Shown one piece after another: positions 11,600 to 24,540 of a stretch of 64,000 nucleotides of DNA (within the stretch, counting starts at the first letter, position 1; each line of letters starts with the position of its first letter). The DNA is taken from positions 832,001 to 896,000 of the forward strand of contig BSQZ01000034.1 of assembly GCA_033239005.1 (NCBI GenBank). The letters are read 5' to 3'. This DNA is from Lamellibrachia satsuma. Its lineage: Eukaryota > Annelida > Polychaeta > Sabellida > Siboglinidae. Made by a program: the position numbers and the translations under genes. The notes below the pieces were generated by a model. That model was not told where the DNA came from, did no database searches, and saw nothing but the letters and a program-made list of their open reading frames with translations.

Positions 11600-13470
11600 T
11601 TTTCAATGTCTAATTAATTCATACCTGACCTTTCTTGTAAAAAAGCCAATATTTTCTTTGTCAAATACTGTTTCCCAAATAATCACGTTCACTCTCTTCA
11701 CACGATGTTATTCTTACTATAAAGTCACACGTTTGCCTTCAGATAGAAGCATGAGCTCCAGCAGAGATCCCGTCTCAAGTCCGCCGTAGACCACGTGACA
11801 CTCGTCATAGAGCAACGGTGAAGTACATGACAGAGCCATGTACTTCGTACGACTAGAACACGTACAGCGTCTACTAATATCATATAGCTGACAACAAAAT
11901 ACCGTTACTAACTTGTGTTATTCTAACCAATATGACTACTTGGCAAATAGTTGCAACGATATTTCGAAATGATGTATTTGTCATTTGTCAATATTCGTGT
12001 GACGTCATATTAAAGATTATTTGACGGACAATGTTTCGTGTTTCTTCTGAATCATTTACTTTTGGCATAAAAATGCAGCACTTGTTACCCATAATACGTA
12101 GGCAGAATGTTTGTTGTTCACCTACAGTATAATGCACGCACCGAAGGTTCTCCAGAAAAATCAACATTGTCTGTTGATATTACTTATATATCGAAGCACA
12201 TTGTGTTTTCACTGTGCATAATTTATAAGATAACAATTAATCAAGATAGGTGGTCAATTTGTAACTGAAGCTGGGTAGTGTGACTCGGATAAAGATAACG
12301 AAAGACACGCACATGTGTAAGGACGTATTGTCATACATTGTAAACCTCCCGCACAGGGCGATGTAATCCTAATTTGTAAAACGAAATCCCGCACCCCGGT
12401 TTGGGTTTGATTTTCCAGCAATTTTGTTTATGAAACGACCTAAAATATGTTGCTGCGGACAAAGGTAGGAGACGTAATTGGAATCACCACGGTAACTAAA
12501 CAACGCCGATTGTTGTTCATCATTCGATACGGTTGCTGTGGCAACTTGTTTTAATCGAAATGAGCGTTTCTATGCCGGTCATGGCACTGCCCATATCGTC
12601 GACTAGCTAACGTCCTTACATACATTGTAGTAACAATGGCGCCACCTGACGAGTGTCCGTATACCCATTTATTCCTACTACTTAATGTCAATCAATCAAT
12701 CAAAAGCGTGTATTCAAACAGATCAGACAAATTATTTGTATATATAAAGTATTAACGTTCAAAACGAATAGTATTATTTTGCGAGCCTGGCTACACTGAC
12801 GCTAGTCAAAGGGCACACCGCACTCTGCCCTCTGCTTTGCATTTTCCTCCACCTGTGACTGTGGCAATTCCAGCTTATATCCGTGAATTCATTCAACAGC
12901 GAAGGATAGCTGTATATGTATGATATATCGTAGTAAACTTTTGTATTATAAGTGTCGAGTAAACAAACGGTTTAAGTCGACAGGTCAATCAGCTGTTGAT
13001 TTTGTGTGTATTGGTTTCTTGGGAATTAATCGTCGTTGACCACTGTTTTGCTGTCTTCACGACTGTTCCGTTGTCATCATTTCAAATTTAGGCCAGTCTA
13101 GTCCGACAAGTTCGAAAGGCTGTCAGGGAATACATATGTGCCTGAGAAATGGCTAGTGTATAGTATACATTAAAGATCATATGGACAAGATGTATACCTA
13201 GATAGACATGGTTAATAGATACAGTAATGTGAAGGTGAAGTGTTTTTTACAGTCAGGATGACGCTGCAGCTAAGAATGTTACAAACATGTCGGACATTGT
13301 GTGGCTTCACATAAGGCTTGATCAGTTGTTATCACAGGATAAATTCCAGATGTCGAAAGGAGAATATATAACGATCTAGTAGTTGATGTATTTGAATTTG
13401 GCCATGGCATGGTTTCCCAAATAAATTCGAGTATTTTCCAGTTCATTGGCCAAGTGAGGAAAAATATAAT
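11600..13470. other. Long unannotated interval
   Basis: About 1.9 kb without convincing exons, RT or transposase fragments or tandem repeats. The ORF at 13279-13575 (minus) has no recognisable motif and overlaps the start of repeat U. Confidence 0.4.
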
Positions 13471-13477
13471 TCTTCGA

Positions 13478-14345
13478 AGGATGGATCCACTGCCTTGCCG
13501 AGACACGCCAACAAACTCAATTGGCCTATTCGGCGCAACGCAAAACCACATAGACAGCATCTCCTCAGTTGACAAAGCCGCTGTCTATCCGGACACGCCG
13601 ACAAACCCAGTCGACTTATTCGGTGCAAGGCCAAACCACTTAGCCCGAATGATAATACCTCAATTACCAAAGCAACTGTCCCACAAACAGAGCTTCAGAT
13701 GAAGAGGCAGCAGGGCTGCAAAGTCTGATGATGCCAAGGCTGTTTCACATATTCCGCTTGTGACTAGATGTTGATAAACGTCTACAATGAGTAACACTAG
13801 AAGGTATGACGCAGCGGCCAGCAAAGACATTGCCTGTAACATGTATGTTTCAAAAAGCATAATAAAAAGCAAAACATATATTCTTCTTTCGAGTAGAAGA
13901 AAGAAACCGTCAGTTTATTGTCATGCAGCACGAACGCATTGACCAGAGCACGTTATACGACGTCAGAGCATTATACCTCATATGTAATAAATTGCTTTTT
14001 TATAGCACATTATCGTTTCATTACTAAGTTTTATTTCAAACTCCCCCTGTTGACCGGCGGTGCTCGAGATACAAAACAAGAGTTTGGGTCACTGACAATA
14101 GCAACTTTATGCCCACAACTCAATAATGTACAAATGCCGGTTTCACGAAGCGTTCAGTGGATGTATTAGGTAGATCACGAAAAATGGTTAAGACACGCAT
14201 GCTTTTGCTAATAATTGCACATTGGTATTACGAAATTTACGTAAAACGCCCACGTTGGTTCCTTAGACGTATACACCCCAATGTGTATGCATGTACGAAC
14301 AATCACTATGGACCCATTGGTGCGCTTACAAAATGGCAGCTTCAA
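13478..14345 (+). repeat. Composite dispersed repeat U, copy 2
   Basis: Same module order as 4183-5350 in the same orientation: CTTGCCGAGACACGCC subrepeats, GCTTCAGATGAAGAGGCAGC, AACACTAGAAGGTATGACGC, CTTCTTTCGAGTAG, AGAGTTTGGGTCACTGACAA, ATTTACGTAAAACGCCCACG, CACTATGGACCCATTGGTGC. It is shorter by a few internal deletions. Confidence 0.75.
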
Positions 14346-14574
14346 GCTGCATTCATTACTAAAACAAATGGCATATCGCATGTGTATATCAGTAGAAAGG
14401 AAATATATGTTTGGCACAGTTTAAATTACAGGAAAGTGTTATGTTGCAAAAACGACTTGAAAGATGCACCAGCAGGTGTCCCGTTCAGTGGATGTGTATT
14501 GACAGCAGACTGTTTTAATTGAAACGTTTCATTAGAGAACAATCACAAAGCGTATCACGTGTATTTGGAATGTC

Positions 14575-15175
14575 AAGTAAGACATTATCCGAAATGTCGC
14601 CATATCAAACACGAAGACCTGTTTTTATATTTGTGAAACATTTTTTTCCCAATATTAAACATTTTAATTTTCAAAACAAACGTTAACAATTTCCCAAGTA
14701 CATAAGTCGCCACCCGCATCCCACCTTTTCTAAAACCCTTGGGCATCAGTTCACGTCCATATTCGTCCATGGTCAATTTACTCCAGTGCCCCATTACAAC
14801 CCAGTCTCCTACACAACCTTCCACAACCCTTGTACATCGGTTCTCCACCCACATACTTCCCTCTTCCTCAGCCAACATACAATACATGTACATAACGTGT
14901 CGTACATGTATCGACATCAGGAAAGCTGTGGCACAATTCAGACATATCCACCGACTGATGTAGATTCGTTATCGTTACACACCACATAATTTAATATGCC
15001 TGTTATGTTACTGACCAGTAACCACGTCAGTTAGATTAGTGAACATGTAAAGTGACGTGAAAAAAGCGGAAAAGCTCATCTGCGTAACTATTACAAAAGG
15101 GATGTGTCTTGCTCTTTCCCGTTGTGTAAAAACACCAATTCATTACACATGAGTAACGTCCAGAGGTGTTTTAAA
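14575..15175 (+). repeat. Duplicated block D, copy 1 (includes R2 at 14938-15150)
   Basis: Shares an ordered sequence with 15255-16280: a segment ending AACATTTTAATTTTCA, a TTTCCCAAGTACATA..CACGTCC segment, TCAATTTACTCCAGTGCC, then repeat R2. In this copy the central CCACCTT..TTACGTCC unit is essentially single; in copy 2 it has expanded to a minisatellite. Confidence 0.7.
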
Positions 15176-15254
15176 CTACGTCATATCAAGGTTCAACTGT
15201 TCACCATACTTCTTGTGACAAAACTTTCAAGTATATCATATTACAGTTGGCATT

Positions 15255-16280
15255 TCAAGTAAGACATCATCCAAAAGGTCGATATGTCAAACAAGTAGAC
15301 CAATTTTATATTTTTGACACCATATCGTTTCCCAATATCGAACATTTTAATTTTCAGAACAAAGGTTGAATATTTCCCACGAATGTCCCCAACCACACCC
15401 CACCTTATTTTCCATGAACTTACGTCTCCATCCACAACCCCATCTTATTTCCCATGAACATACGTCCCCAACCACAACCACACCCCACCTTATTTCCCAT
15501 GAACTTACGTCCCCATCCACACCACACCTTATTTCCCATGAACATACGTCCCCAACCACAACCACACCCCACCTTATTTCCCATGAACTTACGTCCCCAT
15601 CCACACCCAACCTTATTTCCCATGAACATACGTCCCCAACAACACCCCACCTTATTTCCCAAGAACATACGTCCCCATCCACACCCAACCTTATTTCCCA
15701 TGAACATACGTCATCAACAACACCCCACCTTATTTCTCATGAACTTACGTCCCCATCCACACCACACCTTATTTCCCATGAACATGCGTCCCCAACAATA
15801 CCCCACCTTATTTCCCATGAACATACGTCATCATCCACACCCCACCTTATTTCCCATGATCATACGTCCCCATCCACACCACACCCTTTTCCACATCCAC
15901 AGTCGTCCATAATCAATGTACTCCAGTGCCTCATCCCGCCCCACCCTCTTCCGCAACCCATGTACATCGGTACTCTATCCACATTCCTCCCTCTTCCGCA
16001 ACCCATATATATTATACGAGCATAAATTATCGTAAACATGCAAAATTCGGACATATCGTCCGGCTGATGTAGTTTCACTATCTTTACACACCATGTCATT
16101 TAATGTGCCTGTTATGTTACTGACCGGTATCCACGTCATTTAGATTACTGAACATGCAAAGTGACGTGAAAACAGTGCGGAATCTGGTCTGCATAACTAT
16201 AACAAAAGTTACTTGTTTTTGCGCTTGATTGAAACCTGTGGTGTAAACATATCAAATCATTACCTATAAATAATGCCCAG
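15255..16280 (+). repeat. Duplicated block D, copy 2 with expanded core (R2 at 16047-16272)
   Basis: Flanks correspond to block D copy 1, but the centre carries about 530 bp of minisatellite. R2 follows at 16047, as it follows in copy 1. Confidence 0.7.
15366..15895. repeat. 39-45 bp minisatellite (~13 copies)
   Basis: The core CCTTATTTCCCATGAACATA followed by CGTCCCCAACCACACCCCA repeats at 39-bp spacing, or 45 bp where an extra AACCAC is present. Long ORFs on both strands across it are products of the multiple-of-three period. Confidence 0.9.
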
Positions 16281-17105
16281 TTGTCTTTTAAACTACGTCA
16301 TATCATAGTTCATACATACTAAAAAAAACACTAATTAACTTGGCAAACAGTCCCTTAAACTCATCCATTATGTGCGGTTCTTTACTGTTGTGTTCTTACA
16401 ACCTTTTTCATAATGATGTTTTTCTACTCCATGCGGTTGCTGACAGTGATGATATGGTTGATCCAACGTAAACTGGACATATCTATATGCATCTTTCCAG
16501 TAATCTACATCATCTTTCCAGTCATCTACATGCTCCGTGCCACCACGAGAACATGATCATTGTCCCATCACATGGCCATACAATCTCCAGTTGTTCGTTT
16601 TTTCTATTATTACAATAATATTTCTTTATCTGAAGAAATTATTAGTAACTTTTTTTTCAATTTTGTAACACATCGTGTCATTCTTGTGACTTCCATATGT
16701 ACCGCGGTGGTTCGATGTTCAAGTATTTTTTCGTCATTGGCCATCGATACTCGCCTCTCCTCGCTCACCCCCAGCCATCTACAGTGATCCATGTTGGAAC
16801 GAAGCTGTATATGCATAAACTACTTCAAATATAGGTGTATTTTATCTAAGACTATGGAAAAAGCGGTAAAAATAATAACTTTTTGTACGCTCTTTTCGGC
16901 CGAAACGAATACTTTACGCTCAGACACCATTCCGCGTTTCTATTATACTTAAAACTGTATATAATAGATTAATCCAAAACAACGGTTAAATAATCCTACG
17001 TCACGCAGATTGGATGTTTTACTGATGACTCTCAACAGAGCGCAGCCATTGTCATAGACGGGTGCTGCTCTCGAGAAAAAACATGATAGATGATTTATCA
17101 CACGA
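16281..17105. other. Intergenic, nothing recognised
   Basis: AT-rich, with one imperfect duplication of AATCTACAT/TCATCTACAT near 16500. No coding evidence. Confidence 0.4.
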
Positions 17106-17109
17106 CTGG

Positions 17110-17335
17110 GGGTTTCTAGTTACAAAAAATAGAACACTCTTAAATGATGGAGATAAACAACATTGACAAGTTGATCCAGATAATGTAATTAAATGGTCTA
17201 AACAATGTCAGATGTTAATCGATTTTGAGAGATATAAATATTTACACGCATGGACGCACGCACGCAGCAGGCAAGAACGTAAGAGCTGACATGAAATATT
17301 CAGAGCAGTGCTATTGTGCTTTGAACTACTTATCA
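17110..17335 (+). pseudogene. Decayed CR1 RT fragment
   Basis: In one frame it reads LLNDGDKQH, stop, QVDPDNVIKWSKQCQML and DFERYKYLH. These align with the NTDGDKQH..WSEKWQMLFNFGKCKCLH stretch after the catalytic FADD of the CR1 copies. After a frameshift, ADMKYSEQC follows, matching ADMKVSEQC. About 75 codons remain. Confidence 0.65.
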
Positions 17336-17457
17336 GCAGCAAAGATAATTGAATCGGCTAGTTGTCTATGCAAGCTACGGCTAATAGATTTTTAACACGA
17401 TACTCCCGTGTTGTTGTTAATATCAATTGCCAATTTCACATTTAATTTGTTTCGTTT

Positions 17458-17592
<135 letters not shown>

Positions 17593-17599
17593 TGACAGA

Positions 17600-18130
17600 T
17601 AAATAGCTAAATCGTGCGTGTCTGTATTTCAAACAAATATCTATATTGCAAAAACAGGCATATTCACATCGATCCTATATTGTGTACTATTTTTTATTTA
17701 TCAATTAGTCATGAGCTAAGATGTTTGCGGTTGGGATAATGAGTGTTACGTCTTGAAGATAAATACATTGTAACCTCATAATTTGCATTTGCATTATCAT
17801 GATAAATTGTCACGTTTTGCTATTTACAATATTTTATTGTTGACATCATCGTGTTTTGACACAACTTTTTATAGTTACTGTTGTTGTGCTCCTTACTCGG
17901 ATTATTGCTTGATATGCGATCTGAGCCCACATTTAATGGCCACACCCACAAAATTCAACTGACCACACCTTTCTACACATGTAATATCGCCAAACGCTAG
18001 AGCCTGTTGTGAGGGGGTATGGCAGGTCCTAACAATAGGTGGGAGGTTAACTTCTAAAATAGGTGGGATGTTGGCTTCAAAAAATGGATGCGAGGTGGAT
18101 AGTGTGAATAGTGGAAGGTGGGCTGCCATT
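17600..18130. other. Intergenic, nothing recognised
   Basis: Two similar AATAGGTGGGAGGTT/AATAGGTGGGATGTT motifs lie near 18033-18075. No coding evidence. Confidence 0.4.
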
Positions 18131-18139
18131 TTGTAGGCT

Positions 18140-18590
18140 CACCAATGGATCCATAGTAATAGTTCGTACATTCAAACACACTGGGGTGTATAAGTCGAAG
18201 GAACCAACGTGGGCGTTTTATTTAAATTTCTTAATACCTATGTGCAGTTGTTAGCAACGACATGCGTGTTTCAACCATTGTTAGTTGTTATTGTCAGTGA
18301 CCCAATTTCTTGCTTTTAATCTCGTGCACCGATGCGCAACACAGAGAACTGATAATGTTTTATAACAAAGCAATTTATTACATATGAGAAAAGATGTCAA
18401 ACACTCTGACGTCATATAGCGTCCTCTGGTCATTGCGTTCGTGCTGCATGACAATAAACTTAAATTTTCTTCTACTCGAAAGAAGAAAATATGTTTTGCT
18501 TTTTATTACCCTTTCGTGAACCAGACGTGATGCGTCAAACCTTCTACGTTTATTCTTTGTAGACGTTAATCATCATTTAATTGTGTACAC
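18140..18590 (-). repeat. Composite repeat U, minus copy
   Basis: Reverse complement of the U tail: ATGGATCCATAGTAATAG at one end, AACCAACGTGGGCGTTTTA, TCTCGTGCACCG, TGCATGACAATAAACTTA, then CTCGAAAGAAGAAAATATG and GTAGACGTTAATCATCAT. Confidence 0.7.
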
Positions 18591-19110
18591 TCCTAAGTTT
18601 TTTCAAGAAATCTCTCAATGAATATTCCATACAATTGTGCATAGTGTTTGCTTTGAAAATGTGTCTAGAAACACAATAACGTTCGCTTTTGTTTGAAAAT
18701 GTTACGCAGTCAAATGCACAGTTTCAAAGACGTAACTAGTCGTAAGCAACAATCGCGTTACCTAGCGAACTTCTTGTTCGTGTAATTCTATAACTATCTA
18801 TTTTAAAATTATAATAAAATTGTGGCAGTGGTGATATTCTGAGTGGCGCAACTGTCGGTGAGTGTGGCTGCTCAATTGTGGACGTGGCGTCGCCTGGCGG
18901 ATTCATGAGTATGAATAATTAAAAATGTATTGGATGCCTATTTGTGCATGTGGCGTCGCCTGGCGGAGTAGGACAACCAGTGCACCGACGAAAGCGACAT
19001 CCAAAATGACTGTATGCTACAATTCCCAAAATAACTATTATTTTTATATCTCCATCAAGAACTTAGCAAACTTCTGATTACACGGCGACTGTCCAGTATT
19101 GTTGTAAACG
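18591..19110. other. Intergenic; GTGGCGTCGCCTGGCGGA twice
   Basis: The 18-bp motif GTGGCGTCGCCTGGCGGA occurs at about 18884 and 18949, and a related GACGCCTGGCGGAGTAG occurs near 35238. Otherwise nothing is recognised. Confidence 0.45.
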
Positions 19111-19113
19111 TTG

Positions 19114-19183
19114 CAATGTTATGTTATGTTATGTTATGTTATGTTATGTTATGTTATGTTATGTTATGTTATGTTATGTTATA
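19114..19183. repeat. (ATGTT)n microsatellite
   Basis: About 14 perfect pentamers. Confidence 0.97.
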
Positions 19184-19319
19184 AAGTTATAATGTTCAAG
19201 CCGGGCTGCAACACAAGTGATCGTCCACTACGTGTTAATGGCACTCACCTAAATTGTATTGAGCCTTTGACTTTTTATATGGTTGACTTATTTTCGCTCA
19301 GAATAGTCGTGGTAATAGT

Positions 19320-19735
19320 CGTGGTAATAGTCCTACTCCAACATATCATGGGCCTTTCACACAGACGTTACTGTTTTGCTCAGGGTTACACTGTTTATAG
19401 GCCTACCAAGGACCAGTATAAATAGCGTATGCCTTTCGCATGTCATCCCCCTTTAGTTCAGAGTTATATAGGTAATAATCCTACCCCGGTTAAATAGCAT
19501 AGCTCTTTCGCACATATGTCCCTCTATGGCACAGAGTTATTATGTTTACAAACCTACTGGATACACATTTTACAGAGTCATGTCACTTGGGCTAAGACTT
19601 GTTAATATTTCTACCTCGGATAAATATCATGCCCCTATCACACACACATGGTCTCTTTGGTTAAGACTCCACAGTTATACTGTTGACAATCCATACCGAA
19701 TAAATATCATATAATAAATATCTTTCGCGGACATA
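19320..19735. repeat. Degenerate 65-80 bp tandem repeat, ~5 units
   Basis: Units share the order CAGAGTTATACTG..CCTACC..GGATAAATA..CAT..CTTTCGCACA, starting near 19378, 19456, 19530, 19590 and 19660. Divergence and indels are high, so this is an old array. The ORFs at 19111-19425 and 19526-19714 are by-products. Confidence 0.6.
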
Positions 19736-19739
19736 AATC

Positions 19740-20428
19740 CGACACTCCTGTAAAAAGTTGCATCCCACATGTTTCGAAGTAAGCATCTCAATTACTCCGT
19801 TGTTATGTTTTTCAAAAACATTGGTGAACATAGTAGACTTATATCACCAGTCCGATTTAGGCATTTTAGATGTTGGTGCTATGAACGTTGTGATGGTTAC
19901 GTTATTGAGGACTCGTGAGCTTCAAAACTGAATTTGATTTGGAACCCACACATTGAAGACACAACAGCATCAACGAATATGATATAGGATTTTCATAAAT
20001 AAAACACTCGTTACGTTTTTGTATTATTTTATTCACGAACCTTTTAAAATACAGCAATATAAAGTGTTAATTATAGCTGCAATATACACAGTAATGACAT
20101 ACTATGTTGGTCTATAATGTCCAAATGAAGCTTTCCGTTCACGTTATATGTTGCTTCATGCTTCATGTTATGTCTGATTGAAGGTTGGATAGTTAGTGCT
20201 GCTCTCTGGCGACCAAGGTTGGCGGCCTGATTGTGGCCATTCGGGTTCTTATTGGTTATCGTTACACCGGAAGTAGAATATCGTTCTGTACTTGATTCGA
20301 AAGAGATTACAGCAGATCAGTCAACTAGTCATCACTTCTTGCGCTTCATTGGTGCGACAGTTGGGATTTCCTGAAGAACGATCACATCACTTCATATTAA
20401 ACTTCTGATAGCACAAAGAGTCACAGTA

Positions 20429-20430
<2 letters not shown>
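19740..20430. other. Intergenic, nothing recognised
   Basis: No exon or transposon signature found. It ends at a TA microsatellite. Confidence 0.4.

Positions 20431-20431
<1 letters not shown>

Positions 20432-20470
<39 letters not shown>
20432..20470. repeat. (TA)n upstream of a CR1 end
   Basis: About 19 TA units, directly 5' of the truncated CR1. Confidence 0.95.
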
Positions 20471-20475
<5 letters not shown>

Positions 20476-20897
20476 ATGTGGAATAAAAGAATGTGGTTTA
20501 ACAACTCTAGAGACAAGGAGGTTAAGAGGAGATCAGATTGAAGTTTTTAAGATATTGAATGGGTATGAAAATATTTATAGAAATATGTTTTTCTCACTCA
20601 AGAAGGATAGCAGAACTAGAGGACATGAGGTAAAATTAGTAAAGGATCAATGTAGATTGGACATCAGGAAGCATTCCTTCTCACAGAGGACAATAAATGA
20701 ATGGAACAAATTGTCTACAGATTGTGTAACTGCTAGCAGCGTGAATATGTTTAAAAACAAGGTTGAGACATATCTCAGGAGGGCGGGTTATAAGTAGATG
20801 AACATTGTTGGACTCTCGATAAGCCAATGGCTTCCTTGTCCACTTGCCATCTGGGCCTTTGGCTTGGATGGCAAATCTTGTTAAATCTTGTTAAATA
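20471..20897 (+). mobile_element. 5'-truncated CR1 3' end (subfamily B)
   Basis: About 420 bp almost identical to the 3' end of the CR1 at 48.1-48.5 kb: TTRRLRGDQIEVFKI, NMFFSLKKDSRTRGHE, SFSQRTINEWNKL, NMFKNKVE..LRRAGYK, stop, then the 3' UTR, hairpin (20844-20874) and two ATCTTGTTAA tail units. The coding end (20555-20797) has no stop or frameshift. AAAAGAATGTGG is repeated at the 5' edge. TA tracts lie on both sides. Confidence 0.9.
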
Positions 20898-20901
20898 TAT
20901 G

Positions 20902-21139
<238 letters not shown>

Positions 21140-22229
21140 TTCGTAGGAATGTATTGATTTATTGAAATCGTAGCGCATGTACACAACCATGTCGATTAAG
21201 ATGTATATATTCAAATATTGTGTTTATTTAAGGCAACGAGTAAAGTAGTTTTGTAGACCGGCGACTGTTATGCCTGACTTGTTCATCCTTCTATTATTGG
21301 CTCATATTATCAATGATAACAATCAACTGTTAAAGAAAACTAAATATAACAAATACCGCACATAATGATTGTGTGCCACCAAGATGTCACTTGGTGGCAC
21401 ACATATAAGAATACTGCGCAAAATGCTCAACGTGTCCAGATCAGTGACGGATTAACCGTATTACAAATGGTACATTCGTACCAGCCCCCCCCCACCAGTA
21501 TTGTATGTGTGTTTGTATGCCGTCGTCGACAAAAATCTATGAATGTCTATGCTCAAACATGGTTGAATAAACATTAAGATAGGGTAGGGTGGGGAAAGGA
21601 GCCCCCTTCAAGGGAAATAGTACGCGGCAAATATCGCATGTGTGCTATGAATCATCTAGTTCATTTTCTAAGTGCATTTCTTGTGATGAAAATGTTGACG
21701 TATCTAGTCTCTGAAATAAGTTGAAGCTCTCATCTGTGCGATTGCAATATTATAGTGTCTTTACCTGAATAGTTTTGTTCATTCATTGCCCGCAGCCGAT
21801 ACATTTATTCCACTATTACAATCGTACGCTTTTACTTCTTTTGTGTCAGTTTCCCGTGGATATTGTTCTTCGTCCCACATTGGTAAGGACGATTTGTATA
21901 ATAATGGAGCTCCGATGTTAATGTGACTAGCTTAATGTGTGTTTTGTTTATGCAGCAACCACATTGTAATCAGATCGACACGATGATACGCGGCTCCATC
22001 CAGCTATCTCGAAATTATTATTTTCGATCTTTATGGCTAGGTGGAGGGGGTAGAAATTTATCGCCTAGGGGCGTCTTGCCCCATCGTGCCCTACGAATTT
22101 CACGCACTCGGCAGGGGCCCCCCACAAAACGTTTATAGCAAGCTCCCAACATGTTTAATCCGGCACTGATCCTGATGTGTTCACATCGCCAACCAAGAAC
22201 TATACGGCTCCCTCCCACGAATCACGAAG
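21140..22229. other. Intergenic with a perfect hairpin
   Basis: No coding signal. It contains the hairpin at 21370-21403 and a GC-rich stretch at 22030-22180 (GGGGCCCCCC..) that looks like part of a dispersed repeat but has no second copy here. Confidence 0.4.
21370..21403. repeat. Perfect 14-bp inverted repeat (hairpin)
   Basis: TGTGTGCCACCAAG, a 6-nt spacer, then its exact reverse complement CTTGGTGGCACACA. Confidence 0.9.
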
Positions 22230-22437
22230 ATAGTGGGTCAAGTTAGTCTTCGCCGGCAGGTTGACGAAGTAGGCAGCAAAGTATTACTCTGGGAGCTCTT
22301 GGGCCTACATAGAAGAAGTCGACCAAATACAACTCGACGAGGGTTTACTGAGGACATCATACTGAGCGGCGACAATCTATCAAACGCCATGACGAACTGT
22401 AACCGCTGGAAGGAATTCGCCATGTCATCACATTAAG
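22230..22437 (+). pseudogene. Non-LTR RT C-terminal remnant
   Basis: In frame: VLLWELLGLHRRSRPNTT, EDIILSGDNLSNAM, NRWKEFAMSSH, stop. This follows the usual end of one large group of animal RTs (LLW..RG.R.RGRP..T..D.L..D.G....L..AM..R..W). It is followed by TAAGTAAG-like short repeats. Upstream RT motifs are not present. Confidence 0.5.
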
Positions 22438-22439
22438 TG

Positions 22440-22845
22440 GACGACATAAGTAAGTAGGTTAGTAAGTGTACGTCGCACAGGTGTCGTACGTTGCTGTTAC
22501 ACTTACCAAGTCCGGTGGCCCGCAGGAGCACGTGGAAACGAAGCAGGTATCACCGAAGTAGCAGTAGTACGTACCACACTTCGCCGAGGTGCAACTGCAA
22601 TGCAAAGTATTATCTTATGATGGCTGCCAGTGTATGCGTCACTAGCAAAGCAGTGCGCACCTGCCTTTTCATGACTGCATTTACACTATTTTGAGTACCT
22701 TTGTTATAATCATCGAAACATTTTATGTTTAGAATTGTTCGTGCTAATTGTTCATACTAAATACGGGATGGCTTTAAATATTGTAATAATTCAAATAATT
22801 GTCATGGTTTAGAAATTAGTCATGATCTAGGTTTAGAATTATCAT
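22440..22845. other. Intergenic, nothing recognised
   Basis: No motif or repeat of note. Confidence 0.4.
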
Positions 22846-23138
22846 AATGTTGTTATGCATAGAAATGTTATTCTTTTAATTATCATAATGTTGTTATGCA
22901 TAGAAATGTTATTCTTTTAATATGCATAATGTTGTTATGCATAGAAATGTTATTCTTTTAATATGCATAATGTTGTTATGCATAGAAATGTTATTCTTTT
23001 AATATTCATAATGTTGTTATGCATAGAAATTTTATTCTTTTAATATTCATAATGTTGTTATGCATAGAAATGTTATTCTTTTAATACGCATAATGTTGTT
23101 ATGTATAGAAATGTTATTCTTTTAATATGCATAAAATG
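22846..23138. repeat. 41-bp minisatellite, ~7 copies
   Basis: The unit CATAATGTTGTTATGCATAG plus AAATGTTATTCTTTTAATATG repeats with few differences. TGCATA palindromic cores recur in each unit. Confidence 0.95.
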
Positions 23139-23139
23139 T

Positions 23140-24540
23140 ATCTCCCTGTCTAATTTTCTGTCAACGCGCACCATTTGCGTAGAAGTTGAAGATTGATTTC
23201 TTAGTTCTTAGGATCCAGTGGAAATTAACGTTGAGGTAACTCATCATGCTCTTCGCCGTTCACTGTTCACCAATCATTGTTCACTAAAGCAGTGAGCACA
23301 CTTTTACACTGGTGTAGATCAGTTTGAACGTCTAGACAGGTTAATTTGCACTCAGTTATATTGTTATGAAGTCAAAATTGAATAAACGTGAATGAAGATC
23401 ACATTTATAATTTAATGTAACCTAAGTACAATGACATGTTTAATTAAACTCGTGGTTTTCTCAGTTTCTGCATTTTATTAAAAAGTATAACATTTTCACA
23501 AACACATTAACCGGCCTCTTTATGTTGGAAATCCCTTAATACCTAACATACGCACTGATTGGCCTAGAACGCGTTAGTTACGGTGGAATCCACCTTTACC
23601 CGTGGAAATACCAAGCTGTAAGCATAGCGAGGCAGCCATTTTGTTTCCGAATTTCGAAATACTGAAGGTTCGTGGTAAAAAGGAAAGCAGAAAGCTAATA
23701 TTTAACATGACACGAAAACGTTGCCGTTCGTGGTCCTAAAATGTTGATTATTATTGTTTTGTGGGGGTGGTCTGAACAAAGATTACTCAGCGTATTATTT
23801 GTGAAAAAGTTCATAATTAATGTCGAAGGCCCAAAAAATAATAGTGTTAAACTATGTTCAGGAAGGGAATTTGTTGACAAATAATCCAAGAGAATTTCCG
23901 ATAAACTAGTGTTAGCCAGTCTATGCGTGCAAGAAATCCTTCACCCCGGCCACCATTATCAATATATGAGCTTGTTCAGGAAAAGACACTTTTAAACGGA
24001 TTTTCCAACTGAACTTGGTGTTAGCTCAACTAAAACAGTTAAGGTTACTGGACGATGCACATTCTAGCACTTTATACAGACACATGGAGCAATATTTTAA
24101 TGTGTCACTTCTCTTGCACCTTCAGCCAGTTTGAAATATCCAGGAAAGGGCAACACATCTATTTATTTATTTAACAGAAAAACTAAACGACATAAAGCAA
24201 AACATAATTAGTCTAACTTTATCAAACTCGGTGTATAGATTGAAGGGGGTATGTTGAAGTACTGTTTCATTTTACACGCTTCTTATAGCATTGGTAGCTA
24301 ATTACCATGAGGCTTAGTTTCATAAAAATACAAATGATACTGAAAAACCTATGATATTACACACATATATGCTCTTTGATTCATAACCGTAACAGCAAGG
24401 GCTCTGACATTTTCGGTGAAGGTGGCTGTGCCAATACTTATATAGGAGACACAAAGTAGCAACATTAAGCCATATTATATGGTCTAAGTATATGGGACAA
24501 GTTAGACATGAAAGTCCTTTTGCAACTTTCCCGTAAAGTC
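23140..24540. other. Intergenic, nothing recognised
   Basis: No coding homology was found on either strand. The ORF at 23695-23889 (minus) has no motif. Confidence 0.4.

Noticed and set aside
15347..16025. Long ORFs in several frames over the 39-45 bp repeat
   Set aside because: Multiple-of-three repeat period; low-complexity Pro/His/Ser or Gly/Trp/Met peptides.
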